NCBI GenBank assembly: GCA_015179045.1
Contig: WHUZ01000114.1
Coordinates: 1 to 64,000, forward strand
DNA length: 64,000 nucleotides
Direction: 5' to 3'
DNA from: Kalaharituber pfeilii
Taxonomy: Eukaryota > Ascomycota > Pezizomycetes > Pezizales > Pezizaceae
Made by a program: the position numbers and the translations under genes. The notes under the pieces are model-generated. The model did not search any database. It was not told where the DNA came from and saw only the letters and a program-made list of their open reading frames with translations. Positions within the stretch are counted from its first letter, which is position 1. Each line of letters opens with the position of its first letter. Shown here one piece after another: positions 11,351-21,734 of the stretch.

Positions 11351-11367
11351 GGGCAAAAAAAATGTAA

Positions 11368-11531
11368 AGGTACAGCGGAACGAAGCACGATGATAGATCT
11401 CCTACATAACAAAGGGGATAAGGGGATATGGGCACTTTGGTGAATTCCCTATGTCGTTCCTGGATTGTCTTTACTGTATTGTGCGACTTTTCTCCAATTT
11501 CCTATTTGTTTACGGCGAGCTAGGATGGATC
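11368..11531. other. 3' flank of the NLR gene
   Basis: Short AT-rich stretch after the stop codon. No further coding sequence and no clear polyadenylation motif that I would call. Confidence 0.4.
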
Positions 11532-11660
11532 TTTTTTTTTTTTTTTTTTTTTTTATATATCATTACTCGTATGCCGCCCTTCGGGCTATGATGAGGTTTA
11601 GTTACATGATAGAGTAGATAACCGTAAAGAAAATGAGTCCTTGTGCGTCAAGCCCTTATC
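11532..11660 (-). mobile_element. LINE-A tail insertion
   Basis: A T-run then the reverse complement of the family A tail (stem CTCAT/ACGAG, partly mispaired) and about 60 nt of A-type 3' UTR. It is more diverged than its neighbours. Confidence 0.65.
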
Positions 11661-11874
11661 CGTCGCCCCCTAATTGCATAATAAAGAGAAGTAGAAAGAA
11701 GTAAAGAGTAGATAGAGTTAAAGAGAATGAGTCTGCCCCTCTCCGTCGTCCTATCCATCGACCCACTCGAGCCCTGTGGGAGCTACTATTTGTATGCTAC
11801 ACGTACTCTTTGAATTTGATTAGTTCTCGCTGCGCTGTTCTTCCTTTTTGAGTTCGTTGTGGTGGTAACCACAG

Positions 11875-11948
11875 TTTTTTTTTTTTTTTTTTTTTTATAT
11901 CATTAATCGCGTGCCGCCCTATGGGCTATGGCGATGTCTAGGTACATG
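11875..11948 (-). mobile_element. LINE-A tail insertion, abutting another A copy
   Basis: A T-run followed by the ATCGC/GCGAT hairpin in minus orientation, ending in GGTACATG. It directly abuts the T-run of the next family A element at 11949, giving two tails in tandem. Confidence 0.75.
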
Positions 11949-13620
11949 TTTTTTTTTTTTTTTTTTTTTTTATATCATTACTCGCGTGCCGCCCTGGGGG
12001 CTATGGCGAGATTAGTTACATGAGATTAGATACATATGAAGGTAGAAGAAAAAATAAGAAAAGATCCTGTGTGTCTCCTATGCCCCTGCCCACTCCAAGA
12101 TGTCTCTAAGTGGGTCTGTGTCCTTGCTCTTCGGAGGAGTGACCAAGTCTTGCATGCCTCCTGGCCACTTTCGTTTCCATGTCCTGCACCTAGTGAGCAC
12201 ATGTTCAGTAGTCTCCTCCTCCTCCCCACACCATCGACATTCTGGGCTGTCTGCTTTCCCGATTTCGTACTGCCATTTCCGTAGTAACTTGCCGCCCAGT
12301 ATTCCTGCTAGTGTGGCTATGTGTCGACTTCCAAGTCTTGTCAAGGGACGGTAGCTGAGCCCTAGCCGGTTTCTCTCTGTGGCGCGCTGATGTCTCGAGG
12401 TTTGTCGTATCCCATCTTCTGTTATGGTTTCATCTTGGTAGGGGAGGCATGTGCCTATTTTCGCAGCTGTGTCTGCCTCGGTGTTCCCTTTGACTCCTAT
12501 ATGGGACTTGACCCACATCACTGCAACGTCCCAGTCACCTCGGTCTGTTCTCGCTTTCCAGGCGTCTCTAACCAGTTTTGCCGGTCCTTTGTGGGTGGGT
12601 TCTCCCTGGGCGATCTTTAGGAGCTTGGATATCGATACCTTAGAGTCGGTTATGATCAGGAGTTCCCCAGCTTGATTGCGTAATGCTTCGCTCATGGCAA
12701 TGAGTTCTGCATCATTGACAGTAGTCTGTTCCCCTAGGTATGTGGAAGTAGAGGTGTCTTTTGCGTAGGTGCCTAGGCCTGTCTTGTAATCTATCCTGCT
12801 CCCGTCAGTGTAGACGGAGCTCCACCCCTCGTCCTCGGCATTGGCTATGGCATTCTCGAACTCGAGCTTGTCTGCGTCCGCAGGTAGTGCTGGTAGGATG
12901 GATAGTGGTAGGGGGTTGTTGTGTGAGAGAGACCCCCGTAGGTACCTGCACTCATTATCCCTGTTTTGGATTATCTCATCGTGGAACCGTAGGGCCCTGG
13001 CTTCTACCCTCTGGCGTTCTCCTCCTAGGAATGTTTGGGCTGATTCTAGGTTGGCTATTCCTTCGACTACGTCTCGCCTGGTACCCCACGGGGCTGCAGT
13101 AATCTTCTGTGCTACTGTGTATTGCCATTTTTCTATGTCTTTGATCTTGGTTGCTGGTGGAGACTGTCTTGAGTAGTCCTGCCATGCCCAGCATCCCCAT
13201 GTGGCGATTGTGCGTGCGATGCTTGTATATATCTGTCGTTTCTTGCCTGGTGTGAGGCGAGTTAGTCTCGATGCCACTCCCCATGCTGCCTTCCCGAGAA
13301 GTAGTCTCTTCTTATGATGTCGAGTAAATTTTAGCTCCCAATCTACCGTCAATCCGGTTAGCCTATAGTCAGGGCCTTTTACCCCAATTATTAGTGTCTC
13401 GGACTTGTTTGGGTCAATTTCGAATCCATGCTCTGCTGCTGTTTCGGTGATTTTTGCCCTGTGTATCTTTATGGCTTGTCGGAGTTTTAGGAGTGACGGA
13501 TGTGAGATTACACTGTGGAAATCATCGACATATGACCTGGTGAAGTTGTGTTGGTCTACCTTCTCTGCCACAGGTGCTAGGTACATGGTTGTGAAATAAG
13601 CAGAGAGAGGAAAGAAAAGA
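11949..13620 (-). mobile_element. LINE family A, 5'-truncated copy with RT end and RNase H
   Basis: This is the longest intact piece of family A. Its 3' tail (poly(T) on this strand, CTCGC/GCGAG hairpin) is at 11949-12010 and its coding frame runs 13586 to 12078. The 5' end is lost within the reverse-transcriptase domain near 13620. It serves here as the reference for the family A tails across the window. The neighbouring plus-oriented A tail at 13755-13828 is a separate head-to-head copy. Confidence 0.85.
12078..13615 (-). CDS. LINE-A reverse transcriptase (C-terminal part) with RNase H and zinc knuckle
   Basis: The frame begins within the RT domain (PLSAYFTTMYLAPV) and includes the RT catalytic motif SYVDDF. 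The thumb region follows. The RNase H domain has its acidic residues in YTDGS, DAELIAMSEAL and ITDSK, and a final conserved block SHIGVKGNTEAD. A C-terminal CCHC-like knuckle reads CRWCGEEEETTEHVLTRC. RNase H plus CCHC at the C-terminus fits a Tad1/I-type LINE ORF2. The first Met is internal, because the protein is 5'-truncated by incomplete retrotransposition. It could not work alone, since the RT N-terminus and endonuclease are missing. Confidence 0.85.
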
Positions 13621-13639
13621 GAAAATATTGCAGACGATA

Positions 13640-13828
13640 ATAAACCCGTTCCCCCAAAATCTTTCCTCGAAATCCGTCACTGTCCCGCCCATTCTAGTAG
13701 TTCTAGCAGTTTGTCTCGTCTTCGTCTGGCCCGTGCCGGTCGTCACTTTTCGGGCGGCATCGCCATAGCCCATAGGGCGGCATGCGATTAATGATATATA
13801 TATGTATATTTATAAAAAAAAAAAAAAA
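13640..13828 (+). mobile_element. LINE-A 3' end, plus orientation
   Basis: Ends with the hairpin ATCGCCATAGCCC/GGGCGG...GCGAT at 13757-13790, an AT-rich spacer and A17. It lies head-to-head with the minus-strand A copy ending at about 13620. Each copy has its own poly(A), so twin priming is not needed to explain the arrangement. Confidence 0.65.
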
Positions 13829-14626
13829 AATAACCACTAGTTATGCTTAGGTTTGCATAGGACCATTAGTAGATGAGACTGTTCATATTGGTATGCATAC
13901 TTGAATTAGCACTTGCTCGCTTGTCCTGGTTCAGCTATCTTCCATACTAAGCTCTAAGGGATTAGTAGTGACATGCGTATACCTAGTTAACCCCATGACA
14001 TATTAAAAATGCTGCGCCAGGTTAGCCAGGGACTAGCCGCCCGGGCCAGATAAGATTAGCGTACATGTAAAATCAATACAGTTTCAATACCGAAACTTAA
14101 AAATCGCAAATCATACGTTGCAATGCATTGTTACAACTTGCTCAGGGTTCTTCGGGGGGGCAAATATAGCTGGAATGAATTAAATTGATTGTTCAACTTG
14201 CTTTCAGTTCAGGGGCAATAAGTACATGTGAACATACACAGACGTGTTTGTCCTTGTTTGTATCCTTTTGAAATTACTGTTCAATTTTTTCTTTTGTTCA
14301 GCGATCGTGTGCGGTAACAGAGATGCATGCGAGATTGTGGCGCGGCGTTTCAAATATTGCGCAACTACCTGTACGCACGTACAACGTCAGCTTGGCACGC
14401 AGGGGCCATCATGATTCGGATATCCCATTATGCAGTTTCCTCAAACCCTAGCCGATGCTATACGGTACAGAATCGCCGCAAGGGTATATTTATACCAGGA
14501 CATCATACGAAAAGTTCTCCGAGCAATATTTCACCGATATCAATATATCCCAAGAAACAGCGCGCAGAATTTCCACAATAATTCTTGGGTTGCCTTCTTT
14601 GACGTGGTTATATAGAATTCTGTTCT
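13829..14626. other. non-genic stretch
   Basis: AT-rich sequence without recognisable domains. The overlapping short open frames near 14330-14630 have no supported homology. Confidence 0.35.
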
Positions 14627-14637
14627 CGTGGTTGAGA

Positions 14638-14639
<2 letters not shown>

Positions 14640-14680
<41 letters not shown>

Positions 14681-14718
14681 CACGTGACCCCGCTTGTAGC
14701 TGTTCGCCATGGCACGAC
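14640..14718 (-). mobile_element. ultrashort LINE-B tail insertion (79 bp)
   Basis: T41 followed by the reverse complement of the family B tail (CACGTGACCCCGCTTG...CCATGGCA), flanked by the perfect 13-bp duplication CGTGGTTGAGATC at 14627-14639 and 14719-14731. Confidence 0.9.
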
Positions 14719-14921
14719 CGTGGTTGAGATCAACGAATGCTAATGATCACATCAATGCCGTTGGTTATTTAGGCTGACGGGTAAGGTTTAGCGTCGATCC
14801 CCACTTCCTATGACGTTCAAGTGACCTGGGCACGAGATTACATGACCGTACCAAACTATCTGGGACACAATATTAGGAAAGCAGAGTACATTTGTGTCAC
14901 TGGCATGAATATTACTTGATT

Positions 14922-15062
14922 TTTTTTTTTCTTTTTTTAATATCATAAATCGCGTGCCGCCCTGGGGGCTATGGCGATATTTAGTACATTTGAAAGAAGA
15001 GAAGTGAAAAAGAAAAGGAGTGAAAATGGAGAGATGAACTAGTACGACCGTTCCGTCCTCGC
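14922..15062 (-). mobile_element. short LINE-A tail insertion (141 bp)
   Basis: A T-rich run, the ATCGC/GCGAT hairpin and about 80 nt of family A 3' UTR, flanked by the perfect 14-bp duplication AATATTACTTGATT at 14908-14921 and 15063-15076. Confidence 0.9.
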
Positions 15063-15080
15063 AATATTACTTGATTGATT

Positions 15081-15104
15081 TTTTTTTTGGTCACGTGACC
15101 CCGC
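15081..15104 (-). mobile_element. 24-bp LINE-B tail insertion
   Basis: Only T8 plus the last 16 nt of the family B tail (GGTCACGTGACCCCGC), flanked by the perfect 12-bp duplication ACTTGATTGATT at 15069-15080 and 15105-15116. It inserted into the downstream duplication of the preceding family A insertion. This is the shortest insertion in the window. Confidence 0.85.
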
Positions 15105-15116
15105 ACTTGATTGATT

Positions 15117-16013
15117 GAAGACCGTGAACAGTACGGGCGCGAGCCTAGGAAGTAGGTTTGGAGGCGTTATTTCACATAGGAATGGAAAGCTAGTGTATAT
15201 TTAGTTCCCCCTAGAACAGGATCATTTTTCCAAAAAGCTTCGAGACCATGGTCCGGAAAAAATATATTGGGCACTACATGGACTTTTCGTAGTTATCAGA
15301 TAAGAGACGTTCATCCATCTGGGTGTGGAGGGATCAGTTAAGGTAATTAAGGTATAGTGAGATTTTCAGGACATAAAGCGAAGTTTTTCGGTGCGGCAGA
15401 TGGAGGATTTATCAGGAATCTATGACGTCACATAAAATTAGGTATTTAAATTATCTATTATGACAGAAGCCGAAACTATCGAAAAAGGATATGGCAAATT
15501 AAAGGCCAACAAGTCTATTTACTTAGGGAGTTATGTCTGCAGTAGTTTGCAAGCATATCGACACTAACCGTTCCAATAAAAGCTATGTAACTGCACAAGT
15601 TTGGACAGGACTTATTACGACATTTGCCTCTTCATAGCAGTCATATCGGAGAAGATAATATCCCAGCTCACCCCACACTAGCATGCATGGTGCCATAAGG
15701 GTGCTCATTAGCTTGCTCTGCTCGTATCTGCATCATCGACCTGCAGGGTAATATAAGCAGCACCCACACCACATGAAATATCGCAACGAGACTAGTGAGA
15801 TACATAAACGGATGACCATAATAGGAATAGTGTAAGTGATCCGTACCTTGTAGTGCCAGTTCGCCTTAGTTCAGTAGTGAGGCCTGCATGAGAAAAGCAG
15901 AATCAACAATATTCTAGCATATAGCGATTCATTGTCTCATCATGAGGGTGCATTCCTACCCTCTCTGCGCCATTGACAAATCGTTGTTCTGTGGTCAATC
16001 GACTCGTCCGCAC
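15117..16013. other. non-genic stretch
   Basis: No coding or RNA feature could be supported. Confidence 0.35.
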
Positions 16014-16078
16014 GCCCTGCCATGGCGAACAGCTACAAGCGGGGTCACGTGAAGGAAAAAAAAAAAAAAAAAAAAAAA
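16014..16078 (+). mobile_element. ultrashort LINE-B tail insertion (65 bp)
   Basis: Starts GCCCTGCCATGG, ends CGGGGTCACGTGA plus poly(A), and is flanked by the perfect 13-bp duplication GACTCGTCCGCAC at 16001-16013 and 16079-16091. Confidence 0.95.
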
Positions 16079-16123
16079 GACTCGTCCGCACAAGACATCA
16101 TATATTGAAAAAAGAAAAACTGA

Positions 16124-16880
16124 ATGAAAACGGAATCTAATGTTGCCTTTTATTTCCAGCCCATTACACCTGGCGTACCTAAGAACTTCATTGCCGAAAG
16201 ACCATGCTTAAATGCTCTCCCGTGGTCAGCGGGTGACGAGCGAGTGTGGGCAAAAAATACGTATTTGCATGTATATGCACGAAGACAGCAAGCGAGTTGT
16301 GATCCCATCTTTCATTCAACTTCAATAACTTTCCAACTGACGAATCCAGTCATGTTGCAGTATTTACGATACATGCAAGACCCTCATGTGAAATTTCAAG
16401 CTCCATCATCCCATATCATGCTGAAAGGCCTCAGATGGTAACCGTGCGTGGCTACTCTTCCTCATCGTTCTTTATATCCTCTTTATATCCTCAACCTTCA
16501 CTCCTGAGTAGGCCTTCAATTTTTCTATAGCCTCTTGGGTCAATTCCACCGGTCTATGTGAGAGGTAGATTAGTGGAGATTGGGTTGGAATGGAAGTGAA
16601 AGCATCAGAGGTAGGGGTTGATCAACATACAAAGGAATTGGTGGAAGACTTCTAGTCTGTATCACTGGTCTTCCAGTGTCCTTTTCAATGATATCTTGAA
16701 CTCTGGTTGGAGATGAATAATTAGGAACTGGATAGAAACTTAGAAACTCAACAACAGGCCAGCTGGTATACGTACGCTGTATGATGATCTGTGTAAGCAC
16801 CACTATCCTTGTATATTACCTGCAATCAAGCGGTAACAAATTGTAAGTCACGAGGCGGAGAAAATACAGCATGCGAGGTG
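16124..16880. repeat. segmental repeat, copy 1 (inverted relative to 23.0-23.7 kb)
   Basis: This unit recurs in inverted orientation at about 23040-23700, and its distal 120 nt (16755-16880) recurs again at 21175-21290. On the minus strand, 16570-16770 encodes a block (SPTRVQDIIEKDTGRPVIQT, then YVDQPLPLM) conserved as SPTRIEEIIEEDTERPVIQT in copy 2. This suggests a real but decayed protein gene. An intron 3' end (TTGCAG) may precede the exon. I do not recognise the protein family. Confidence 0.55.
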
Positions 16881-17398
16881 CAGTCCCTACCCGGACCAAT
16901 TGGCGGTCTGACATGTTGCTGAAGGGTATAAAGCAATAGCTAAACGTGTATGGATATGGACTTGTGGTTCGGCTTAGGTAGTAGACTTAGGGGCTGGGAG
17001 AAATAGTGATTGTCGAGATTGTTGGATTGAATGAAAATCTCCGTTGAGCTTCATCCCCTCCTATTTATAGGATGGAGTTTACCACCGTCCGATTAAATCT
17101 TAGCAAAGTCGCCACTTATAGCAGCAAATTAATTCTCAATAAGGACATAGATCCTGATTCATCGATAATTACACGATAACAACAGGTCTAAGGATCCTTG
17201 CTTGATGTGCAAATCTCGTACGAAGTACAGTAAATCACCTCACCAGGCACTTGAACGCGAACAGCATGGTCTGTCTTAAACGTGCTCTTACATCCAAGGA
17301 ATTGTTTATGTTGGGTAGGAATCGTCATGTTTGACACACTAGCATTAAAGTAAACTTTACTGTTGGGCTGTTAGAATTCTTTTAGGTGATATTACGTG
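16881..17398. other. non-genic stretch
   Basis: I see nothing I can support as a gene. Confidence 0.3.
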
Positions 17399-17463
17399 CC
17401 CTGCCATGGCGAAAAGCTGCACGCGGGGTGACGTGATAGAGAAAAAAAAAAGAAGAAAAAAAA
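17399..17463 (+). mobile_element. ultrashort LINE-B tail insertion (65 bp)
   Basis: Starts CCCTGCCATGG, ends GCGGGGTGACGTGA plus an A-rich tail, and is flanked by the perfect 15-bp duplication AGGTGATATTACGTG at 17384-17398 and 17464-17478. Confidence 0.95.
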
Positions 17464-17478
17464 AGGTGATATTACGTG

Positions 17479-17952
17479 ATTAGAAGTCGATTGAAATAGT
17501 TAAGTGCGCCAGGGATGCTCATAATTACCTTACCCTACTCGGAATGGTAAATCTTGGTACGCTCATTCATGACGCGCATAATCTACAGCACAGCTCGTAT
17601 CTGCACTGTCGATCATGCAGCCGGAAGAGTGCTCATACGATAGCTGTGCATGACGTATGCAACCCAGGACACCCCCTGGACACCACATCCCTGAGATTCG
17701 CTGCACTGTCTGCGATTCTACGGGCTGATGATATGAGACCAACCCAGAGTCAATCGGAAGAAAGGAAAAAGGCAATCGCTTTTTTCTTGAGTGCAGCATC
17801 GTAAGTGTAAACAAGAATAAATTCAGCAGTTACTGTTGTAGGTAAAGCCTCTAGCAGGTGGAGGTGGCATGCTAAGGGGGGAGAACTAGATATCTCCTGC
17901 CAAGCAATTAGTGCTTTGCTGTATTGACGTTCGTAGCCTTGAAGTTTCCTGC
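17479..17952. other. non-genic stretch
   Basis: Bases 17544-17814 are open on both strands but lack any recognisable domain. I leave them uncalled. Confidence 0.3.
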
Positions 17953-18015
17953 TTTTTTTTCTTTTTTTTTGGTTCACGTAACCCCACTTACAAGCTATGA
18001 GCGGATGGCAGGGAA
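17953..18015 (-). mobile_element. LINE-B tail insertion
   Basis: T-rich run, then the reverse complement of a diverged family B tail (GTTCACGTAACCCCACTT...GGCAGGG). Target-site duplications are not clear. Confidence 0.6.
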
Positions 18016-18299
18016 AGCTTTCTGCTTAGTCACCGTAAATGTTCCTATATTGAGCCAAGGCTCAATGCAAGGAACTGCCCAATATAGCAATCAATTCCTT
18101 ATCCAGCAGATGAACTACAGGATACTCTGTACTCTTCTTCGCTTTCGCACTCGCACCAGCGCTTGCACCAGCTGCACGTTCGTTTCGCCAGCTTACCACC
18201 GCTTCGGACAGTAAAAGGGGCAATGCAATACTATACATTATCGAAGAAAGCAACGGTTGGAGAGGGGAAGAGATAACAACGCGAGCAGATTCTGAATCC

Positions 18300-18640
18300 A
18301 CCAATCTCCCTCACACCACTGACACCTCCCCTCCCACCCCCGGCCACTCCCTTAGGGAAGCCTCAGAAAAAGAAGCAATTTGGCATCGTTGTACACGGGA
18401 TAGCCTTGAAGAAGAAACCAGAGCATGTCTGCAACTGCAAATACTCAGAAGAGGGGAAAACTCGCAAACTCGATTGTGGTATAGCTGGAGGAACAAGCTG
18501 AGCCAACACTGGGAAGAGTGAGTTTGGGAGGGAAATGGCCGAAGTCCTGTCGGTACAAGTGGGGCAGAGCATCTTTGCGATTGGGGAACTTAATGTGAAT
18601 GTCGCTGTCTTGGATTCTCCTTCCGTCTTGCACGACTAGT
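18300..18640 (+). mobile_element. LINE ORF1 fragment
   Basis: Plus-strand sequence encodes the ORF1 signature FGIVVHGIALKKK near 18380-18420 and the downstream ...LGGKW-like segment, with frameshifts between. It is the same module as at 6.4, 57.2 and 58.8 kb. It is degraded and cannot encode a full protein. Confidence 0.6.
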
Positions 18641-19218
18641 AACGATCGTGGGCGATAACTTTGTCAGTGCATCATCATTTGTGATTTTGTTTTGTTACAG
18701 GCTTTCTATTCCTTTTTTGCTACCGATTATCAACAGGGCTGTGGTAGCAATTGTTGTTTAATGATGTTTCCTTTGTAAGTATTGATACTAATGGGTTGGA
18801 GGGCAGAGCTGGGTCAGGATACTGGGAAAGCGGAATCAGCAGAATCGATCCACCTTAACAAAAAAAGAAAAAAAAAGGAAACGGGTTGCAGGGCGGAACT
18901 GGGGGGGCACGATACTGGAAAGGCCGAGTGAGCAGAATCGATATCACTTACGGACGAGCGCCATGGTCGGCGGCGCAGAATTACTGGCAAAATTTTTCAG
19001 TCTCTTTTTAAAGATACTGCAGGAAGATCGACAGAGAAGAAGGAGCTTCTGATCATGTCAAAAAGTACAAATAGCGATCTTCCCGGGCGAGCAAGATATG
19101 CGTGGGAGAGGAGAGTGAGCCGCGGGCTTAGGGAGGTGGCGATGATATGGGTGGAAGAGCATAAAGAACGAATAGGCAACGTGAGGAAGCGGGATGTGCA
19201 GCAAGGCTTAGCACACGT
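18641..19218. other. non-genic stretch with a short duplicated segment
   Basis: Two similar segments, GGGTTGGAGGGCAGAGCTGG near 18791 and GGGTTGCAGGGCGGAACTGG near 18883, are partial direct repeats separated by an A-rich tract. No gene. Confidence 0.35.
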
Positions 19219-20430
19219 TTTTTTTTTTTAAAAAAAAAAAAAGGAAAGATCACGGAACCCCGCTTATTGCTGTTCGCTATGGCAGGGCCCCTGGGCCGAA
19301 GCCCCTCAATACTTGGAGGCAAGCATAAAAACAATTTGAAACTATCTATAGGCCTCCTACTCCCCCTTCCTCCCCCAGCCTTCTATACTTTAGAACAGTT
19401 CACCCATACTCCTTTCTCTAACGTCGTTCCCACCCTTCCGGATAGTCCACCGCTTCGCATCTGAATGCCAGATGGTTCACCGTTCGTCTCTCCCCATGCC
19501 TGCACTCCGCCCCCTCGCTCCTACCGATCCTTGCCTCACACTCTTTGTCATTCCCCTCCCATCCTCAGCCTCGTGAAGGTGGTGGCCGCTCGCTTGCCCC
19601 ACTCCATGACTTTGCCCCACTCCGTATCCCACCTCCTTCCTTTCTGCTGCCCTGAATTGTTTCCACTTCTGCTTTAACCTCCCCTCTGTGACTACCGATC
19701 CCCACTCCAGGTCGGCTTCTTGGCCTCCTCAATCTACCTTCTCGATCCCTTCGCTACCTATATGTGCCTTCATCCACATGAGCTTCACCTCCCCCTCTGC
19801 CTTCTTTCTTGTCGCGATTTCCGTCACCACCCACCGCAGGTCCGCTGTTCTCGCCTTTGCCACTTCTCCCCGCTTTTCTGATCGCTGGTATTGCCGCCTG
19901 GAGGTCCGTCAGCATCGTCACCGGTACTGGTGCCTCCATCACCCTCTCCAGCCCCTTTCTCATCCCCTTGATATCCCCATCCCATACCGTTGCCCCGGCC
20001 CCCATTCTTAGAAACCTCCACTCACCCTCCCATTCTCATTCATGCACCCTCGCCGTGCCCTTCGTGGCCCACTCGATAGATGCTTCCCACTCTGCTTCCC
20101 CCGCCCCTATCCACCCCTCTACTTGAACTTCTTCGACCTCCACCTGTTCACCCCCCCCAATGACACCTCGTCTACGCCTTCGGTCATTACGAAGTTCACC
20201 ATGTTCTTCATGCGCCCCGCCACTGACTCGAAACCTTCCGTTTTGTCCTTCACCCACCCTAAGTCCCAATCTCTCCAATCTCTCCCTTTCCCCACCGCTT
20301 CTTCTTCCCCTCGAGAATCCGCCGTCCAGATGTCCCCACATCAAGTTGGATCCCCCAGGCATCTCGCTACGAACCTCGCCTGCGCAGCATCCAACGCCAC
20401 CTCCGGGCTTCGACGCCCGTGATTAGGACG
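19219..20430 (-). mobile_element. LINE family B, 5'-truncated copy
   Basis: Minus-strand element. The poly(T) and family B tail are at 19219-19285. Further up, RNase H coding is visible on the minus strand at about 19754-19990 (TDLQAAIPAIRKAGRSGKG). The frame is broken by indels. GC content is clearly higher than in the flanking AT-rich DNA. Confidence 0.65.
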
Positions 20431-20940
20431 CGGTGGTAACGAAATAAGAGGCAATGGATCGGATGGGCTTGAGCTATAGAGCAGCAGGGAAACTGGAAAA
20501 GCTGACAAAGGGCTGGGAGGATTGATGGACGAGAGGGACTAAGACTCTGGAGGTACAAGATAGGGAAGGCAGGGAACTCAGAATGCCAACGATGTGGAAA
20601 GAAGAGGGAAGGGGGCACACATCAGGGACAGTGGTGGGGTAGGGAAGGAGCGGTGGCTGGGGAGGGGGGAGGATTGCAAGCTACGAGTAAGCCCCTGGAG
20701 GAAAGGAGGATGCGCTGTCGGAGGATTGCTTATGTTGCGTTAAATTTCAGTTTGAACCTTAGCCTATCTGCTGGCGTTGTCTCCTGTGTATATAGTCTCA
20801 TCAGGTCTCAGGGCGGTGTACGCTGCGCAATCCAAGTGGTGGGGGAGTCTGGTGTGGGGTCGGGGCTGCCAAGGGCGCGGCGGGCAGGCGTCAGTGCTGC
20901 AGCGTCCGCAGCTGTGTAACGCGGTGAGCAGCGACCTAAG
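20431..20940 (+). mobile_element. LINE-type 3' fragment with zinc-knuckle coding
   Basis: Plus-strand sequence near 20545-20610 reads WRYKIGKAGNSECQRCGKK, the start of the C-terminal CCHC knuckle of a LINE ORF2. The downstream unit (20650-20930, through a Val/Leu-rich stretch) is repeated at 28820-29230. This appears to be a third, related LINE 3' end without the A or B tail. Confidence 0.5.
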
Positions 20941-21040
20941 ATTAAAATGATACGGAGTACATTTGCACTCCACATAGGGGTAGCCATTCTTATGCACCTT
21001 TGAGGTGTACATTTTTACTGACCTCACATAAAGTGGCGGG
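20941..21040. repeat. dispersed repeat, inverted copy of 5320-5400
   Basis: Shares GGAGTACATTTGCACTC-like and TGAGGTGTACATTTTTACT blocks with the reverse complement of 5313-5400. Nature unknown. Confidence 0.4.
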
Positions 21041-21174
21041 AGTATATGCACGTTTGATTGTCGAGGGTTATGCGTTGGAGGAGTGACTTACTCTCCGCTC
21101 CTCCCCCGCAGGAGGGTACATTTTACTCCCCGCCGTAGTAATCTTAAAATAGGGACTGTACCCCCTCGCATGCT

Positions 21175-21480
21175 GTATTTTCTCCGCCTCGTGACTTACA
21201 ATTTGTTACCGCGATTGATTGCAGGTAGTATACGAGGATACTGAAACTTTCTTTCAACATGGTAAAGCGTACGTATACCAGCTGGCGCATCTCCGGAAAA
21301 CAGGGTTGGTGATCATAAGCATGATCCTCAGTACTACAGCTGCGGTAGTGGCCCTCTACAAGGTGCAGTTGTGTTGCTCGGTTCCTGCCATCTTTCGCAC
21401 CCTTTTGGGTATTTTCCTGGCGCCGAGCATGCACAGGGTACTGTTACTGGAAATGGCACCCACGGTATTGTGACCGACGA
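21175..21480 (+). other. partial third copy of the 16.1-kb repeat with an open frame
   Basis: Bases 21175-21290 match the reverse complement of 16755-16880. A frame from 21219 encodes about 80 residues including AYVYQLAHLRKTGLVIISMI and a hydrophobic segment that could be a membrane helix. TTGCAG at 21219-21224 could be an intron acceptor. The protein family is unrecognised and could be an exon remnant. Confidence 0.3.
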
Positions 21481-21734
21481 AAAGGCATTAATACTATATC
21501 GCAGTTTCACATGGGTCCGCAGTTGCGGAGGGGTAGGTTCGTTCGTTCAAAAATAGCAGAATTGTAGCAGATTTAACTTAAAGGACCATATACATTTCAC
21601 AAAGGAGAAAAACAAAAGCAGTGACATGAAATCAGCGACATACATCAAAGAAAATAAAAAAAAAGGATGATATAGACTAAATGAGGCGAGAAAGAAACTA
21701 AAAATAAGAAAAAAATTAAGCAACTACTTTCCTC

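Larger units (their letters stand above)
7544..11367 (+). pseudogene. NACHT-ankyrin NLR (STAND) gene, disrupted
   Basis: Probable fungal intracellular immune or allorecognition receptor of about 1,160 codons. Start ATG 7544 (MDPLSIASGTAGF) opens a Fungal_N/Helo-like N-terminal domain. My predicted introns are 7966-8020, 8221-8296, 8544-8591 and 9283-9341, all GT-AG and in frame. The NACHT domain has Walker A GIPGAGKT (about 8515-8540) and Walker B VFLCIDALDE (about 8925-8955). A winged-helix-like region follows, then ankyrin repeats (10210-11350). There are two defects. A run of nine A at about 8819-8827 puts the Walker A and Walker B parts in different frames. A LINE-A tail at 9721-9805 adds 96 nt in frame but creates TAA at 9805-9807. 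Architecture is secure; exon borders are predictions, and the homopolymer defect could be a sequencing error. Confidence 0.85.

Noticed and set aside
10509..11435. Long minus-strand frames opposite the ankyrin array
   Set aside because: They are shadows of the homogenised 102-nt repeats; the ankyrin reading on the plus strand explains the sequence.
12078..13586. Host RNase H gene
   Set aside because: The RT motif upstream, CCHC knuckle, 3' hairpin and poly(A) show it is a LINE fragment.
13522..13828. Twin-priming inversion of a single LINE-A copy
   Set aside because: The minus-strand and plus-strand parts each have their own 3' tail and poly(A), so two separate insertions fit better.
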